64,000 nucleotides of DNA from Hemibagrus wyckioides (taxonomy: Eukaryota; Chordata; Actinopteri; Siluriformes; Bagridae): NCBI RefSeq assembly GCF_019097595.1, contig NC_080716.1:34413401-34477400 (forward strand). The letters run 5' to 3'. The notes below the pieces were generated by a model. That model saw nothing but the letters and a program-made list of their open reading frames with translations, had not been told where the DNA came from and ran no database searches. Position numbers and translations under genes: made by a program. Below are positions 1 through 11,213 of this stretch, piece after piece; position 1 is the first letter of the stretch; each line of letters begins with the position of its first letter.

Positions 1-806
1 TCCCCTTCCTCTACACAGCAGTAGAGTCTACTCATCCCCTTCCTGTACACAGCAGTAGAGTCTACTCATCCCCTTCCTGTACACAGCAGTAGAGTCTACT
101 CATCCCCTTCCTGTACACAGCAGTAGAGTCTCCTCATCCCCTTCCTGTACACAGCAGTAGAGTCTACTCATCCCCTTCCTGTACACAGCAGCAGAGTCTA
201 CTCATCCCCTTCCTGTACACAGCAGTAGAGTCTACTCATCCCCTTCCTGTACACAGCAGTAGAGTCTACTCATCCCCTTCCTGTACACAGCAGCAGAGTC
301 TCCTCATCCCCTTCCTCTACACAGCAGTAGAGTCTACTCATCCCCTTCCTGTACACAGCAGTAGAGTCTACTCCTCCTCTTCCTGTACACAGCAGTAGAG
401 TATACTCATCCCCTTCCTGTACACAGCAGTAGAGTCTACTCCTCCCCTTCCTGTACACAGCAGTAGAGTGTACTCCTCCCCTTCCTGTACACAGCAGTAG
501 AATATACTCATCCCCTTCCTATACATAGCAGTAGAGTCTACTCATCCCCTTCCTGTACACAGCAGTAGAGTCTACTCATCCCCTTCCTCTACACAGCAGT
601 AGAGTCTACTCATCCCCTTCCTGTACACAGCAGTAGAGTCTACTCATCCCCTTCCTATACATAGCAGTAGAGTCTACTCATCCCCTTCCTATACACAGCA
701 GTAGAGTCTACTCATCCCCTTCCTCTACACAGCAGTAGAGTCTACTCATCCCCTTCCTCTACACAGCAGTAGAGTCTACTCATCCCCTTCCTGTACACAG
801 CAGTAC
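1..806. repeat. 34-bp minisatellite, about 24 copies
   Basis: Tandem array with a 34-bp period; each unit contains CCCCTTCCTGTACACAGCAG followed by TAGAGTCTACTCAT with few substitutions. The window starts inside it, so the full length is unknown. The same unit occurs in about four copies at 20353-20476, where it directly abuts a LINE reverse-transcriptase fragment whose coding sequence runs into the repeat. The unit therefore probably derives from that LINE. Short open frames across it are by-products of the period. Confidence 0.95.
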
Positions 807-2025
807 AGCCTATATGCAATTTTTTACTCTTTTTATACTCCTTCTGTATATATACATGTGGCACATTTGCATATTTTAAAACATTTAAAAATATATAATT
901 CATAGTAAATATAATTTTATCAATGCACTTTCACCTGGATACATGCTATACAAGTACAAGAAACGAGAGTCTAAAATACAGATTTTTCTGTTACTCATAA
1001 ACTAATTCCACTGAAAGTACATTAATTTATGTTTGTGGCTCATTTACATATTTTAATAAAAATGTTTATTTTTATTTTTCTCATATACTTACACTTCAGT
1101 GCTTTTGGTTGGTTTTTGGAAACGTGAGTGAAGTCTGTAAGGCCGTCACTGTTTTCTAACAGAAAGTAAGTTAATCTTGTTGATGTACAAAACTTCACTG
1201 ATGAACGAATTATGATGAAAGTAAAGTTAACTGAGATGAAGAATTATTTCCTTTTTTTTTGTCTTTTTAAATTTTCATGTTGCTTTTGCAAATTTTCTCT
1301 ATTTATATTTTATATATATGACCTGATGCTTTGTAACTCATCTCACTGTGTTCATAAATGTCCTGATATGACTTTGTTTGTAGCTTAAATAATGTTTGTA
1401 TTAAAGTTTCATCCATGCACAATACCTATTTTAATAAAGCATTGGAAGTGGAATAGAGATATTATGCATTCACAAAATCTCTGAAAGTAAATCGATGTAC
1501 ATGAGCTGGAAGAACATTATTCTTGTAACACATACACTGAGACAGGCATCGAAGACTCCATGTGTAGATTTTAATGGAGAACATTAACAAATAATCCAAT
1601 ATGGGAGGCAGAGGCAGAAACCAGAAACAGGCAGGGTTCAAATGAGCAGAAAACAGCAATTAACGTAGCAGACAGAAATCCAATACAGAAATCCAAAAAG
1701 CACAAAACCAGGAAACAGAAAAACTAGGTCATAACCATGGAAAGCAAACAAGAACAATGAAACAAAGCTTGATAACACAGGAGAACTTCACACTTAGCAT
1801 ATGCATGGCTTAAATGACTTAAAACCAGGAAGTGAACTGAGTGACCTGGAAGTGTCAGTATTTGGGTGAGGCTTCCCTCTGATGGTGAAGAGGGGGAGGT
1901 GTGACTGAGGGTGTTACAATTCTATCAACATATGTTTGAAGACACGCCCACATTTCTTTTTAACTTGTGGTTGTTGTTGCAGTTCACAGGGAAATTCTTC
2001 AGAGCTCCTCTAAGGCCATTGTTCT
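807..2025. repeat. Segmental duplication, copy 1 (partner 20477-21420)
   Basis: AT-rich non-coding sequence whose order and wording match 20477-21420, including the stretch after the minisatellite and the segment around 'cttacacttcagtgctttt'. Copy 1 has an extra LTR insertion at 1524-1918 that is absent from copy 2. No gene was seen in it. Confidence 0.85.
1524..1918 (-). mobile_element. Solo LTR, 395 bp, with 5-bp target duplication
   Basis: Sequence bounded by TGTAACAC and GTGTTACA (TG...CA ends) and flanked by the direct repeat ATTCT at 1519-1523 and 1919-1923. The paralogous segment near 21280 lacks it. A 5-bp duplication and TG/CA ends are typical of LTR retrotransposons, and no internal coding sequence is present, so this reads as a solo LTR. 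The minus orientation is inferred from a T-rich plus strand and a similar LTR end at 34290-34441. Confidence 0.75.
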
Positions 2026-2960
2026 CATAAGCATAGATTTTAGTGGGACAAGGCAACATTAATAATGACATAACCTCTCAACTTTTTGGTTTGATGCTTT
2101 ACCACTTGATTGGTGCTTTAATCTACTGTTTAGTGATTTACTGCATAAAGAACAATTGAAAGTCAATAACATAAATCTAGCAGCTCGTTTAGAACAGCTT
2201 TACACCCTCTCCACCTTTTATCATTAGATAAGGATCACAAATGTACATGTGTACTCATCCATATTCATCACAGTCTTGTCCTCTCTGCATCAGGACAATA
2301 TTTTAACTGAAATTAGTTACACTTGGGTTTTCTGTAGAATTGCTAATGAATCATAAATGATCATACAGCTCAAACATTTTCAGAATGAAGAAAAAAACTC
2401 AATAGAGAGTAATTATAATTTAAGCATTAATAAAGCAGCCACAGATTTGACCTAGTAACATTAGTCACTAGGCTTAGGAGATGTATATTTTATTGTGATA
2501 AATCGTACTAAATTGTTCAAATAAATCGCTGCCTGAGAAAAGTCTGCATTAAATGTACATTTGTGCTTAAAGGCTTTTAGCAGAATAATAACCACAATAA
2601 TGGTAGTGACCAGTAAGAGAGCAGGAAAGCATGACCATGGGATTACATTAACACTAAAGCTCTGACTGATTAAGACTGACTTTATAAGAGTGTCACAGTG
2701 CTGTCTCACAGTTCCAGTGTCCCTGGTTCATTCCTGAGCTCAGATTTTCTCCTGATCACATCAAATTCACTTGGGTTTCCTAACACAGGGTTTTACCTTT
2801 AAATTTTGTATGTTTTTCTGCTTAGCATGCGGAGAAAACACACAGCTCTTTGTCTCTAATGCAGATGTCTAAGAGAATTTTTTTTTATCTTAATGATGAG
2901 ATCAGTGAATCTCCTCTACTGTCAGTTTCCTCATTTGTATGTTTGCATATTTAGATTTCC
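2026..2960. other. Upstream spacer of receptor R1; no recognised gene
   Basis: AT-rich sequence between the duplicated segment and the R1 promoter. The only suggestive feature is a minus-strand open frame at 2461-2709 with a strongly hydrophobic segment, described separately. Confidence 0.5.
2461..2709 (-). other. Minus-strand open frame with transmembrane-like segment, unidentified
   Basis: An 82-codon frame holds a hydrophobic run of about 20 residues (FPALLLVTTIIVVIILL) followed by a basic KAFKHK and a polar tail ending in KPSD. That is the pattern of a last transmembrane plus cytoplasmic exon. I do not recognise the family, I find no convincing upstream exon, and AT-rich DNA often gives such runs by chance. 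Most likely it is non-coding or a decayed receptor exon. Confidence 0.15.
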
Positions 2961-3068
2961 TGGAAAGAGGAAGGAAGAACAGATACAGAGTCAGCATGTA
3001 CTAAAATAGTATTAAGACTTTAACTCACACCACTGCTCTGTCAGTCAGTCAGTCATTAGAGGGACAGG
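2961..3068 (+). promoter_or_regulatory. Proximal promoter / 5' UTR of receptor R1
   Basis: The ~45 bp before the R1 ATG (CTCTGTCAGTCAGTCAGTCA, then TTAGAGGGACAGG) are nearly identical before the R2 and R3 start codons, so this is a conserved 5' leader. Upstream lies a purine-rich GGAAAGAGGAAGGAAG that could bind Ets/PU.1 factors. R2 and R3 instead have ACAGGAAGTGGTAA. No TATA box is evident at a usual distance. Promoter function is inferred from position and conservation. Confidence 0.45.
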
Positions 3069-3099
3069 ATGGAGCTCAGTCCACTCTCTGTGATGCTCT
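3069..3099 (+). CDS. R1 exon 1, start of signal peptide
   Basis: ATG followed by codons for [10 protein letters not shown], then donor GTGAGT at 3100. The identical exon opens R2 and R3. It ends in phase 1. Confidence 0.85.
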
Positions 3100-6000
3100 G
3101 TGAGTAAATGTTCTCTTTGTGTCTTCATTAGAGTGAGTGGTGGGGTATAAAGTTGTTCATCTGCAGTCTGAATGTCCTGAGTGATGATCTTATTGTGTGA
3201 TTAGGACATTGTGTGTACTTCAACATGACTGCTCAGGGGGATCAGTGTCTCCATATCTGTTATGAGAAGGGTTTAGTTTGATGTGTATCTACTCTCAGTA
3301 ACTATGATTGATCAACAGGTAAGAGTACAAGTAGAGCGAGTTTAAAACACAGGTCTGTTTTAGTGGAATCTGCGTTTGATCGTCATCTTCTGGTGTTGTT
3401 TCCTGTATACAGAAAGGTTTTAAAAACTCTGACTACTCTGAAGCAACTCAGTGCAATAAGTTCATTCTAATACTCACTAACACCAAACTATTGTTTAGTA
3501 TTATTTATTTATTTGGGCCAAATCTTCATCATGAATTATGCAGAAATAAACACTTCTCATTAGCCTTGTACACTGACACACAGGGCAGTGACAGTTTTAG
3601 AGGCGTGAGAACAGAGACAAGTTGGCAGTTGTGGTTTAGCTTTTTTTTTTTTTTAAATTCAGTGCTGTGTGTTCAGCAGTGAAGAAGGGGAGGAAGTGTG
3701 AAGCTGAAAATATTTGCACGTTGCATGCATTTAATTTGTTGATTCATTCAATTTCTAAGCCTACCCCCTGCATCATGCAGAAAAAATCAAGATGCAAATG
3801 GTCAGTTTGGGTAAACCTGTGTCCACTCTGGGCTTGAATTCCTGTTTGACAGGAGTGATCTTCTGCTGTTGTGGTCTGTCTGATTCAAAGTTCCATGTTT
3901 TGTGCATTCTGAAATGTGTTTCTGCTTAAAGTGTGTCTGTTTCAGATACACTGCATTTAACTATAGGTTGTAAAGTCCAGCATCTTACAAGGAAAAGTAA
4001 TAGAAACCCCTAATCCAGTAGTTTATCTTGTTATTACTGAACATCTAAATGAAACAGAATATTAGCAAAATCATCCAAGATTAATGAAATGAGTTCATTT
4101 CCAAAGTTAATTGCTTGGTCATCTAGTTCTCTTTTACTTATCGTGTCTTGTATTAGTCCATGTCTTATCTTGTAAAATCCAGCACTGATGTGCACTGCCT
4201 GTACGTTAAATGTGCACCGTTTGGCTGCTTATTATTCCGTGTTAAAAATAAGAGCAATTGTTTGTCTGGAAACAAGCATTTCTCCTTTGCTTTCTTCCTT
4301 TCTTTCTTTTCTTCTCTTTCCTCTCATTTCTTCTCTTTTTTCCTTCCTCCCCCGAAACAGACTATTCTTCCCCAGCTGGTTTCAGTGTAAAACTCTGCTA
4401 GACAACATCATCATAAGTGCATTTCTTCCCAGTCCTGGCAGAGGGAGTAAGACAGTCAGGGTTAGAGGTTTGTAAATCAAGCTTAGACCTAAATCAGTGT
4501 TGTATATGAGCACTAACACAGTCTACAGAATTGGGGTGAATTGTTGCTAGATGTCTGCAGTGAAGAACATCACACACTTCTTCTAATGAAAAACTGTAAC
4601 ATGAAAATAGTTTCTTGTATATTTTACTGTATTAATTAACATTAAATCCTGTTTGTTACTCTGAGACCATGCTACACTGACAGCAGCCAGCAGAGGGCAG
4701 CAGTGGTGCACACAGTGATAGCAGGAGAACAAATTACAGACTTCTCCAGGATGATTAACCTGGATTTCCTGAACCTGTCCAGCAGTATACTTAAGACCAG
4801 ACTTTGACACAGCCCTTTGCTACACCTTTGTAGAGGAGTGACAGATATGTTATGTTGGTGAAGACTCTCTGTACAAGAATGATGACTCAACTGTAATAAA
4901 ATATCAGAGCAAGGATGTTTATTTACAGTGTCTGTGATGTACAAATAGTCCAAAAGTGAACCACAATATCTTAATATATAATAAAAAAGAGAATAATATA
5001 CACCTTCCAAACAGAGAAACTACAAGCAGTACAAGCAGGAACAAGCCTGTAACTAGTACTTCCGGACATCTTTCAAAATAAAAGTTCTGCAGTTCTGGGG
5101 TTTCACTCTGTAACTGAGTCCACAATGAAACAGTATGTAGTAGTTACAGTATCATTTGTGTACGAGATTTTATAATTCATTTCTCATGGAAAAGAAAAAA
5201 AAAACATCTGGCTGTTAGACATCATTAGTGTGTGTTATGAAGGAAAATGTGATATTCAGAGAGAAAACTATTTGTGGGCTCAACTAAAGCTCCTCATGTT
5301 TTGTTCCCTATATCAGCTTACATTTAAAACTATTCTACAACAAATCACATGATAGATATCAGGTCTAATAAAATATTACAGGGATTTAAGGAAACTCTCA
5401 CATGTAGTGATGTTTCATCCATGATCCAATCATTCTCCTTCACTTCCATGTGTAAAACACATGACTGCTTCAGCAGATTGTTCCTGCTTTTTAAAGACTG
5501 CATTATCGTGCAGGATGTGAAGGAGCAAATCATTGGTTGGATGTATTGAAGAATCCACCCCTTACTAGTCAGGATTAAAACCATACAGCAGTTACCACTA
5601 GAGGGAGTCAAAGACATTTTAATATTGAGTATGAATGTGTTCAGTTATGTGAAATGTAATTGCTGTAACAGTTTTTATTTGATTGTCCAATAGGAAGTTT
5701 CTCCTGTTATGATGGATCTGTTATGAGCCAATCAGAAAAGATTTGTGTAGTGAAGAGACTGGTGTGAGAATAATGTGCTCCAGAACTGTGTAGAGTGTTG
5801 AAAGGTGCTGAAATGAGTTAAAATAAGGATTTCTTTGAGAATATTTCCATGTATCCAGTTACTAAACCATAAGTAAAGACTTTAGACTCGTTGTTACGAG
5901 CGGACGTCATTAACTGGGACTCCAGGTCACTGGTGTTTAGTCAAGTAGCTTTTATTGTCATTTGAAGCACATACAGCTGGTACAGTACACAGTAACATGA

Positions 6001-8052
6001 AACAACGTTCCTCCAGGACCATGGTGCTACATACAACACACAACTACAGGAGACAACACAGAACTAAGTTCACTACACAGACCTACACAGTACTACATAA
6101 AGTGCATGTGTGTAAACAGTGCAAGACAGTACAGTACAGTACAATAACTGACCAGAGACAGTGCAGCACTGACCACTACACAGTTTTGTAATGAATAAAG
6201 TGCAATAGTAAAATGCTGTGGATGTAAACACAATACACAGTTAACAGAAAAACAGATCATTGTGTTTTATTGTTATAGTGAAAATTGTCCAAAAATTATG
6301 AAAACATTAAAAGTTAACTCACACTACAGTCGATAACAATTAATAAATAAACACCAATCCCTCTCTCTCTCACTGCTGCATGATTAAGGAGATCTGAAGC
6401 ATGTTGTTTGATCGTCTCCTCGGCTGCGTCTTTGCTCCATTTCATTACTGCAGCTGCAAGAGAGGAAAAAGAAACAATTATATATAGACCATTTCATAAA
6501 TGTAAACAATAAACATTTTGCAATGCTACTGTACATGTCTGGTCCTGAAACATTTCCAGTGTCGACATTTTTAAATCACAGATCTCTCAAAACCTTTTTC
6601 CATGTACAGATCACAGAGATATAGCCACAAACTCGTATATACACTGATCAGGTATAACATTGTGAGCAGTGAGAGGTGAAGTGAATAAGACTAATGATCT
6701 CCTCATCATGGCACCTGTTATTGGGGGGAAATATTAGGTAGCAAGTGAACATTTTGTCCTCAAAGTGGATGTGTTAGAAGCAGGAAAAATGGACAAGAGT
6801 AAGGATTTGAGCAAGTTTGACCAAAAGGGCCAAATTGTGATGGCTAGACCACTGGATCAGAGCATCTCCAAAACTACAGCTCTTGTGGGGTGTTCCTGGT
6901 CTGCAGTGGTCAGTATCTATCAAAAGTAAGGCTGAAAATCATAGAGGTAAATTAGTTGCCTCTAAGCTTTAGTCCATTTACTGTAACTACACACAGAGAC
7001 GATTCAGGCCAAAGAAAACGGCAGAAAGTTTTCAACGTTTGGGATCATTTCATACTAAAACAGACAGAAAACTCTGTAGAGTGTGATTACTGTAAGACTG
7101 AACTGGTGTACCACAGCACTACAAGTTCCATACTTCAACATCTCAACCACGGGGAAGTTAGTGTGATATTCGGACATTAGACATTCGGAAGCCGTATTTT
7201 GGGACCGTCGACAAATAAAAATCAGTGAAGACATATTGGTACTAGCTGAAAGAATAGTGATTTTTTTTAAATTAAAAAATAAATAAATAATTACAAATTA
7301 ATTCACATGATGCATAATTAACAATTAACAAAAATTAACAAAAGCAGCATGCAATGATGCATGGCATATGTATATTCAGGAAGAAATTAGAATAACTGGG
7401 GCACGTAGCCAGGTAAGTAACAAGTACCACATTTCAGTCGTACAGAAATTTGTCGATGGTCCCTGAAATACAGCTTCCAAATGTCTGTCTAATGTCCGAA
7501 TATCAAACTAACTTCACCGTGTTAATCTCTCATTCACACACAGTCCCCGCTTTAAGCCCACGGAGCAGACACAAGCTTCACACTTCACTTAGATCAATAT
7601 GAACGTTCACACTTAGCTTAATATGATTGCTAGTTGAAATTAAGGCCGGTATAAATGTATGTGGATTGTAGGTACATGTAGTGACTATTTAAGATCATAA
7701 ATCAGTATGGTGGCTAGTTATGATGTCCCTAATTTAGCTACATTTTGTGAAAGCCTAAGCGTCATTCATTTTGATAGCCTCATTCTCTCCGTCACACACA
7801 CACACACCAGTATGTAGAGACATTTAAGAGGGTTTATTCACCAAATAACTAATTTCATGTTACAGAAAAATGTGTTAAGTAATTTGATGTGTATGGACTC
7901 TTGTTCTTGTTCCAAGTTTCCTTCCTGTCCACTAATTTTTGCCTCTTACAAAAAAAGTCTTCCAGGAGGACAGTAAAGGCTTATGTCCTGCTTGAGCTGT
8001 AGTTAGACTGAAACGTCAAAATTAAGTTGGACAACATAAATGCAATGTTTAG

Positions 8053-8138
<86 letters not shown>

Positions 8139-11100
8139 TTGTTTTAGATTGTACTAATTTACCTTCTTTTGTAGTAATTAGGTTTTTTTTTAAATTTATA
8201 TATTTGTATTTGCATTTTGAATGACAATTAGATGCACTAAATAGGTTTAGATTTTATTTTCATTTTTGTAAATAGGAAACAACTTAGTTGTTCATTTTAA
8301 GAGACCTGTCTTATTTTCTCTTACATATTTAGTATTCCTCTTTAATAAAGAAAAAGTACTCCTTATCCAATTACTCGATTAATCGATGGAATAATCGGTA
8401 GAATACTCGATTACTAAAATAATCGATATCTGCAGCCCAAATCAAAAGTGGTCCAAGGAAGGAACAGTGGTGAACCGGCGACAGGGTCATGGGCGGTCAA
8501 GGCTCATTCATGCACGTGGGGAGAGAAGGCTGACCCGTGTGATCCGATCCAACAGACGAGCTACTGTTCCTCAAACTGCTGAAGAAGTTAATGCTGGTTC
8601 TGATAGAAAGGGGTCAGAATACACAGTGCATCACAGTTTGTTGTGTATGGGGATGCATGGCCACAGACCAGTCAAGGTGCCTATGCTGACCCCTGTGCAC
8701 CACCGAAAGCATCCAACAATGAGCATCAGAACTGGACCACGGAGCAATGGAAGAAGGTGTCCTGGTCTGATGAATCACGTTTTCTTTTACATCACATGGA
8801 TGGGCAGGTGCGTGTGCGTCTCTTACCTGGGGAACACATGGCACCAGGATGCACTATGGGGAAAAGGCAAGCCGGCAGTGGTCATAATGTTTTGGCTGAT
8901 CAGTGCAAATACATCCACACGTGTATATCAGGGCTGGACATTAACGCTTGTCTGGGGCACGTGGTTTAATTTCATACTAATGTCAAAAGTATCATAGCAT
9001 TTTTTCCAATATTTAACAAGAGTAGTATTGCAGTGTAAAAACATTCATGTACTGCTAATTCATCTCCAGACTTCTCACTTCACTGCTGAAATCTAAAGAC
9101 TTTACTTAGTTAGTTCCAGGTTTAAGAGAGAATCCAAACACTGAACAACACAGTCTTAATTTGAATGTTGATATTTTTAATCACGTGATAAATAAAGGAT
9201 ATCAGTATCAATTAGTACTGGTTTTCACTGACTCACCTGAGCGAGTTAAATGATCCGATTCCGCATATTAACGCATAATTCATGAGTCCGAGGTCTAAAT
9301 TAACACGATTCTTTTTTTTTTTTTTTAATGAAACAATACAGAACATTATATATTATACATTAACATTAATGCAGTTATTAAACATATCAGAGAAAAAAGA
9401 TGTTAGAAAGAAAGAAACAAACAAATGTGCTGCCAGGGGAACGAGAGAGAGAGAGAGAGAGAAAAACAGTATAAGAAATTAACGTATTAAGAAGATGGCT
9501 GCTACCGTGTTCATCGACTGGTTCAGCTGATTCTCAGTGGACTCGCGGAGCCGGGTTATACACTGATTCAGCTGATTCTCAGTGGACTCGTGGAGCTGGG
9601 TTATACACTGATTCAGCTGATTCTCAGTGGACTCGTGGAGCCGGGTTATAGACCGATTCAGCTGATTCTCAGTGGACTCGTGGAGCCGGGTTATAGACTG
9701 ATTCAGCTGATTCTCAGTGGACTTGTGGAGTCGGGTTATAGACCGATTCAGCTGATTCTCAGTGGACTCGTGGAGTCGGGTTATAGACCGATTCAGCTGA
9801 TTCTCAGTGGACTCGTGGAGTCGGGTTATAGACCGATTCAGCTGATTCTCAGTGGACTCGTGGAGTCGGGTTATAGACCAATTCAGCTGATTCTCAGTGG
9901 ACTCGCGGAGCCGGGTTATAGACCGATTCAGCTGATTCTCAGTGGACTTGTGGAGTCGGGTTATAGACTGATTCAGCTGATTCTCAGTGGACTCCTGGAG
10001 TCGGGTTATAGACCGATTCAGCTGATTCTCAGTGGACTCGTGGAGTCGGGTTATAGACTGATTCAGCTGAGAATCTTATGTTTAGTCTCAGCACCTCCAA
10101 AGTGCATGATTCTTAAATGCTGATTAATAGATAATATTAAGTTATAGTTATACTTTTTGCACATTTTGCATTTTTGTTCAGTATTTATTCAGATATTTAT
10201 TTGTATTCCATTTGGATACTTTTACTTTTAACATATTTCATTTTTGGTTAATATAACTGATTTGCACATTTTTCATTTTTATATTTGTGATAAAGTTTGT
10301 GTGTGTGTGTGGCACTGGTATGGTAAGTCTTGATTCTTTACTCATTAAATTATTATAGTGTATAATCACCTGCATTAATCCCACCATTCAATCACTATAT
10401 ATATTTCCCAGCATGATTAGAGTTTGTACAGGAAACGAGGGCTATTAAAGAATCACTGAATCACTGATTCGATTCATTTCAGTGAGTGACTCAACAAAAC
10501 CCGAGTCTTTAAAAAGAATCGTTTTTACCACCGCTAGTGCACAACTACTAACCGGAAACCTTCAAGCACCAAGCACGTCACTTCCGTAAACCCAATAATA
10601 ACCGTTAAAATAGTCTCTATGTGTAAAGACACCTGTATTCATACACCAAGTCCACATATTAGTATAAAATATCAAGGTTTGCACAGAACATTTTTTAAAA
10701 ATTAATCACCAGTCATGATTTACTAATTATCATTAAGTATTATTTCCATGTGAAAAATGAGAACAATATTTTTGTGCAGAAACAAGCACTTCTCATTATT
10801 CCTGTAGACACACAGAGCAGTGATAGTGTTAGAGGCCTGAGAGGGCAGAGAGCAGGTCACTGGTGCAAATTCACCTGTGAAGAAGGGTGTCTGGGGGGTG
10901 AGGGAGGTGAAGTGTGAAGATGTACGTGTGAAAGCAGTGACTAACTTTTAACTTCTGATAATTTAGTTAAATTTAACTCCACTGACATCACTGAAATCTT
11001 TAAAGACACACTGAAAATCACCATTTACAGTCAGAGACACAGCAGAGTCAGCTGGAGACAAACCAGTTATTCAGTGTGGTGATATTTCTGATCATACCCT

Positions 11101-11168
11101 CACTGGCCACTTTATTAGGGTTATTATTATCTATTATCCTATTACTGGGACACTATTCTATTATCTTT

Positions 11169-11213
<45 letters not shown>

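Larger units (their letters stand above)
6927..8440 (+). mobile_element. hAT-type DNA transposon, 1514 bp, nested in the Tc1 element
   Basis: Perfect 8-bp target duplication ATCAAAAG at 6919-6926 and 8441-8448 flanks the insert, and removing it restores the Tc1 sequence. The ends are short inverted repeats (TAAGGCTGAA / CTGCAGCCCAA), and the interior near the right end has the ATCGATTAATCGAT-type palindromic motifs common in fish hAT elements. It keeps a BED zinc-finger remnant (6956-7180) but no full transposase. A second copy starts at 62483. Confidence 0.85.
6642..8905 (+). mobile_element. Tc1-like element, interrupted by a hAT element and internally deleted
   Basis: The left end CACTGATCAGGTATAACATT follows a TA. 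The right end ...GGCTGATCAGTG at 8905 is the inverted copy. The left arm (to 6926) and the right arm (8449-8880) carry the first half of a transposase frame. The C-terminal half is missing because the sequence jumps from codons around 8880 straight into the right inverted repeat. Fragments of the same family lie at 27985-28142, 30880-30975, 53849-54387 and 62201-64000. Confidence 0.85.

Noticed and set aside
1..806. Possible CRISPR array
   Set aside because: Units are contiguous and similar along their whole 34 bp, with no unique spacers; the genome is eukaryotic.
4672..5010. Minus-strand 112-codon frame with a near copy at 41744-42106
   Set aside because: Differences between copies are spread over all codon positions and the frame crosses repeat sequence; no motif.
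5955..6191. 78-codon frame repeated at 43053 and 61520 as a conserved small gene
   Set aside because: Conserved only because the whole block is duplicated; its sequence is of the interspersed-repeat type with tandem GTACA runs.
8027..8224. Poly-tyrosine open frame
   Set aside because: Translation of an (ATT)n microsatellite.
8614..8969. Several overlapping frames on both strands
   Set aside because: All are frames across the broken Tc1 transposase fragment.
9590..10123. 177-codon plus-strand open frame as a gene
   Set aside because: It is the 45-bp minisatellite read in one frame: highly hydrophobic, no promoter, no homologous exon structure.
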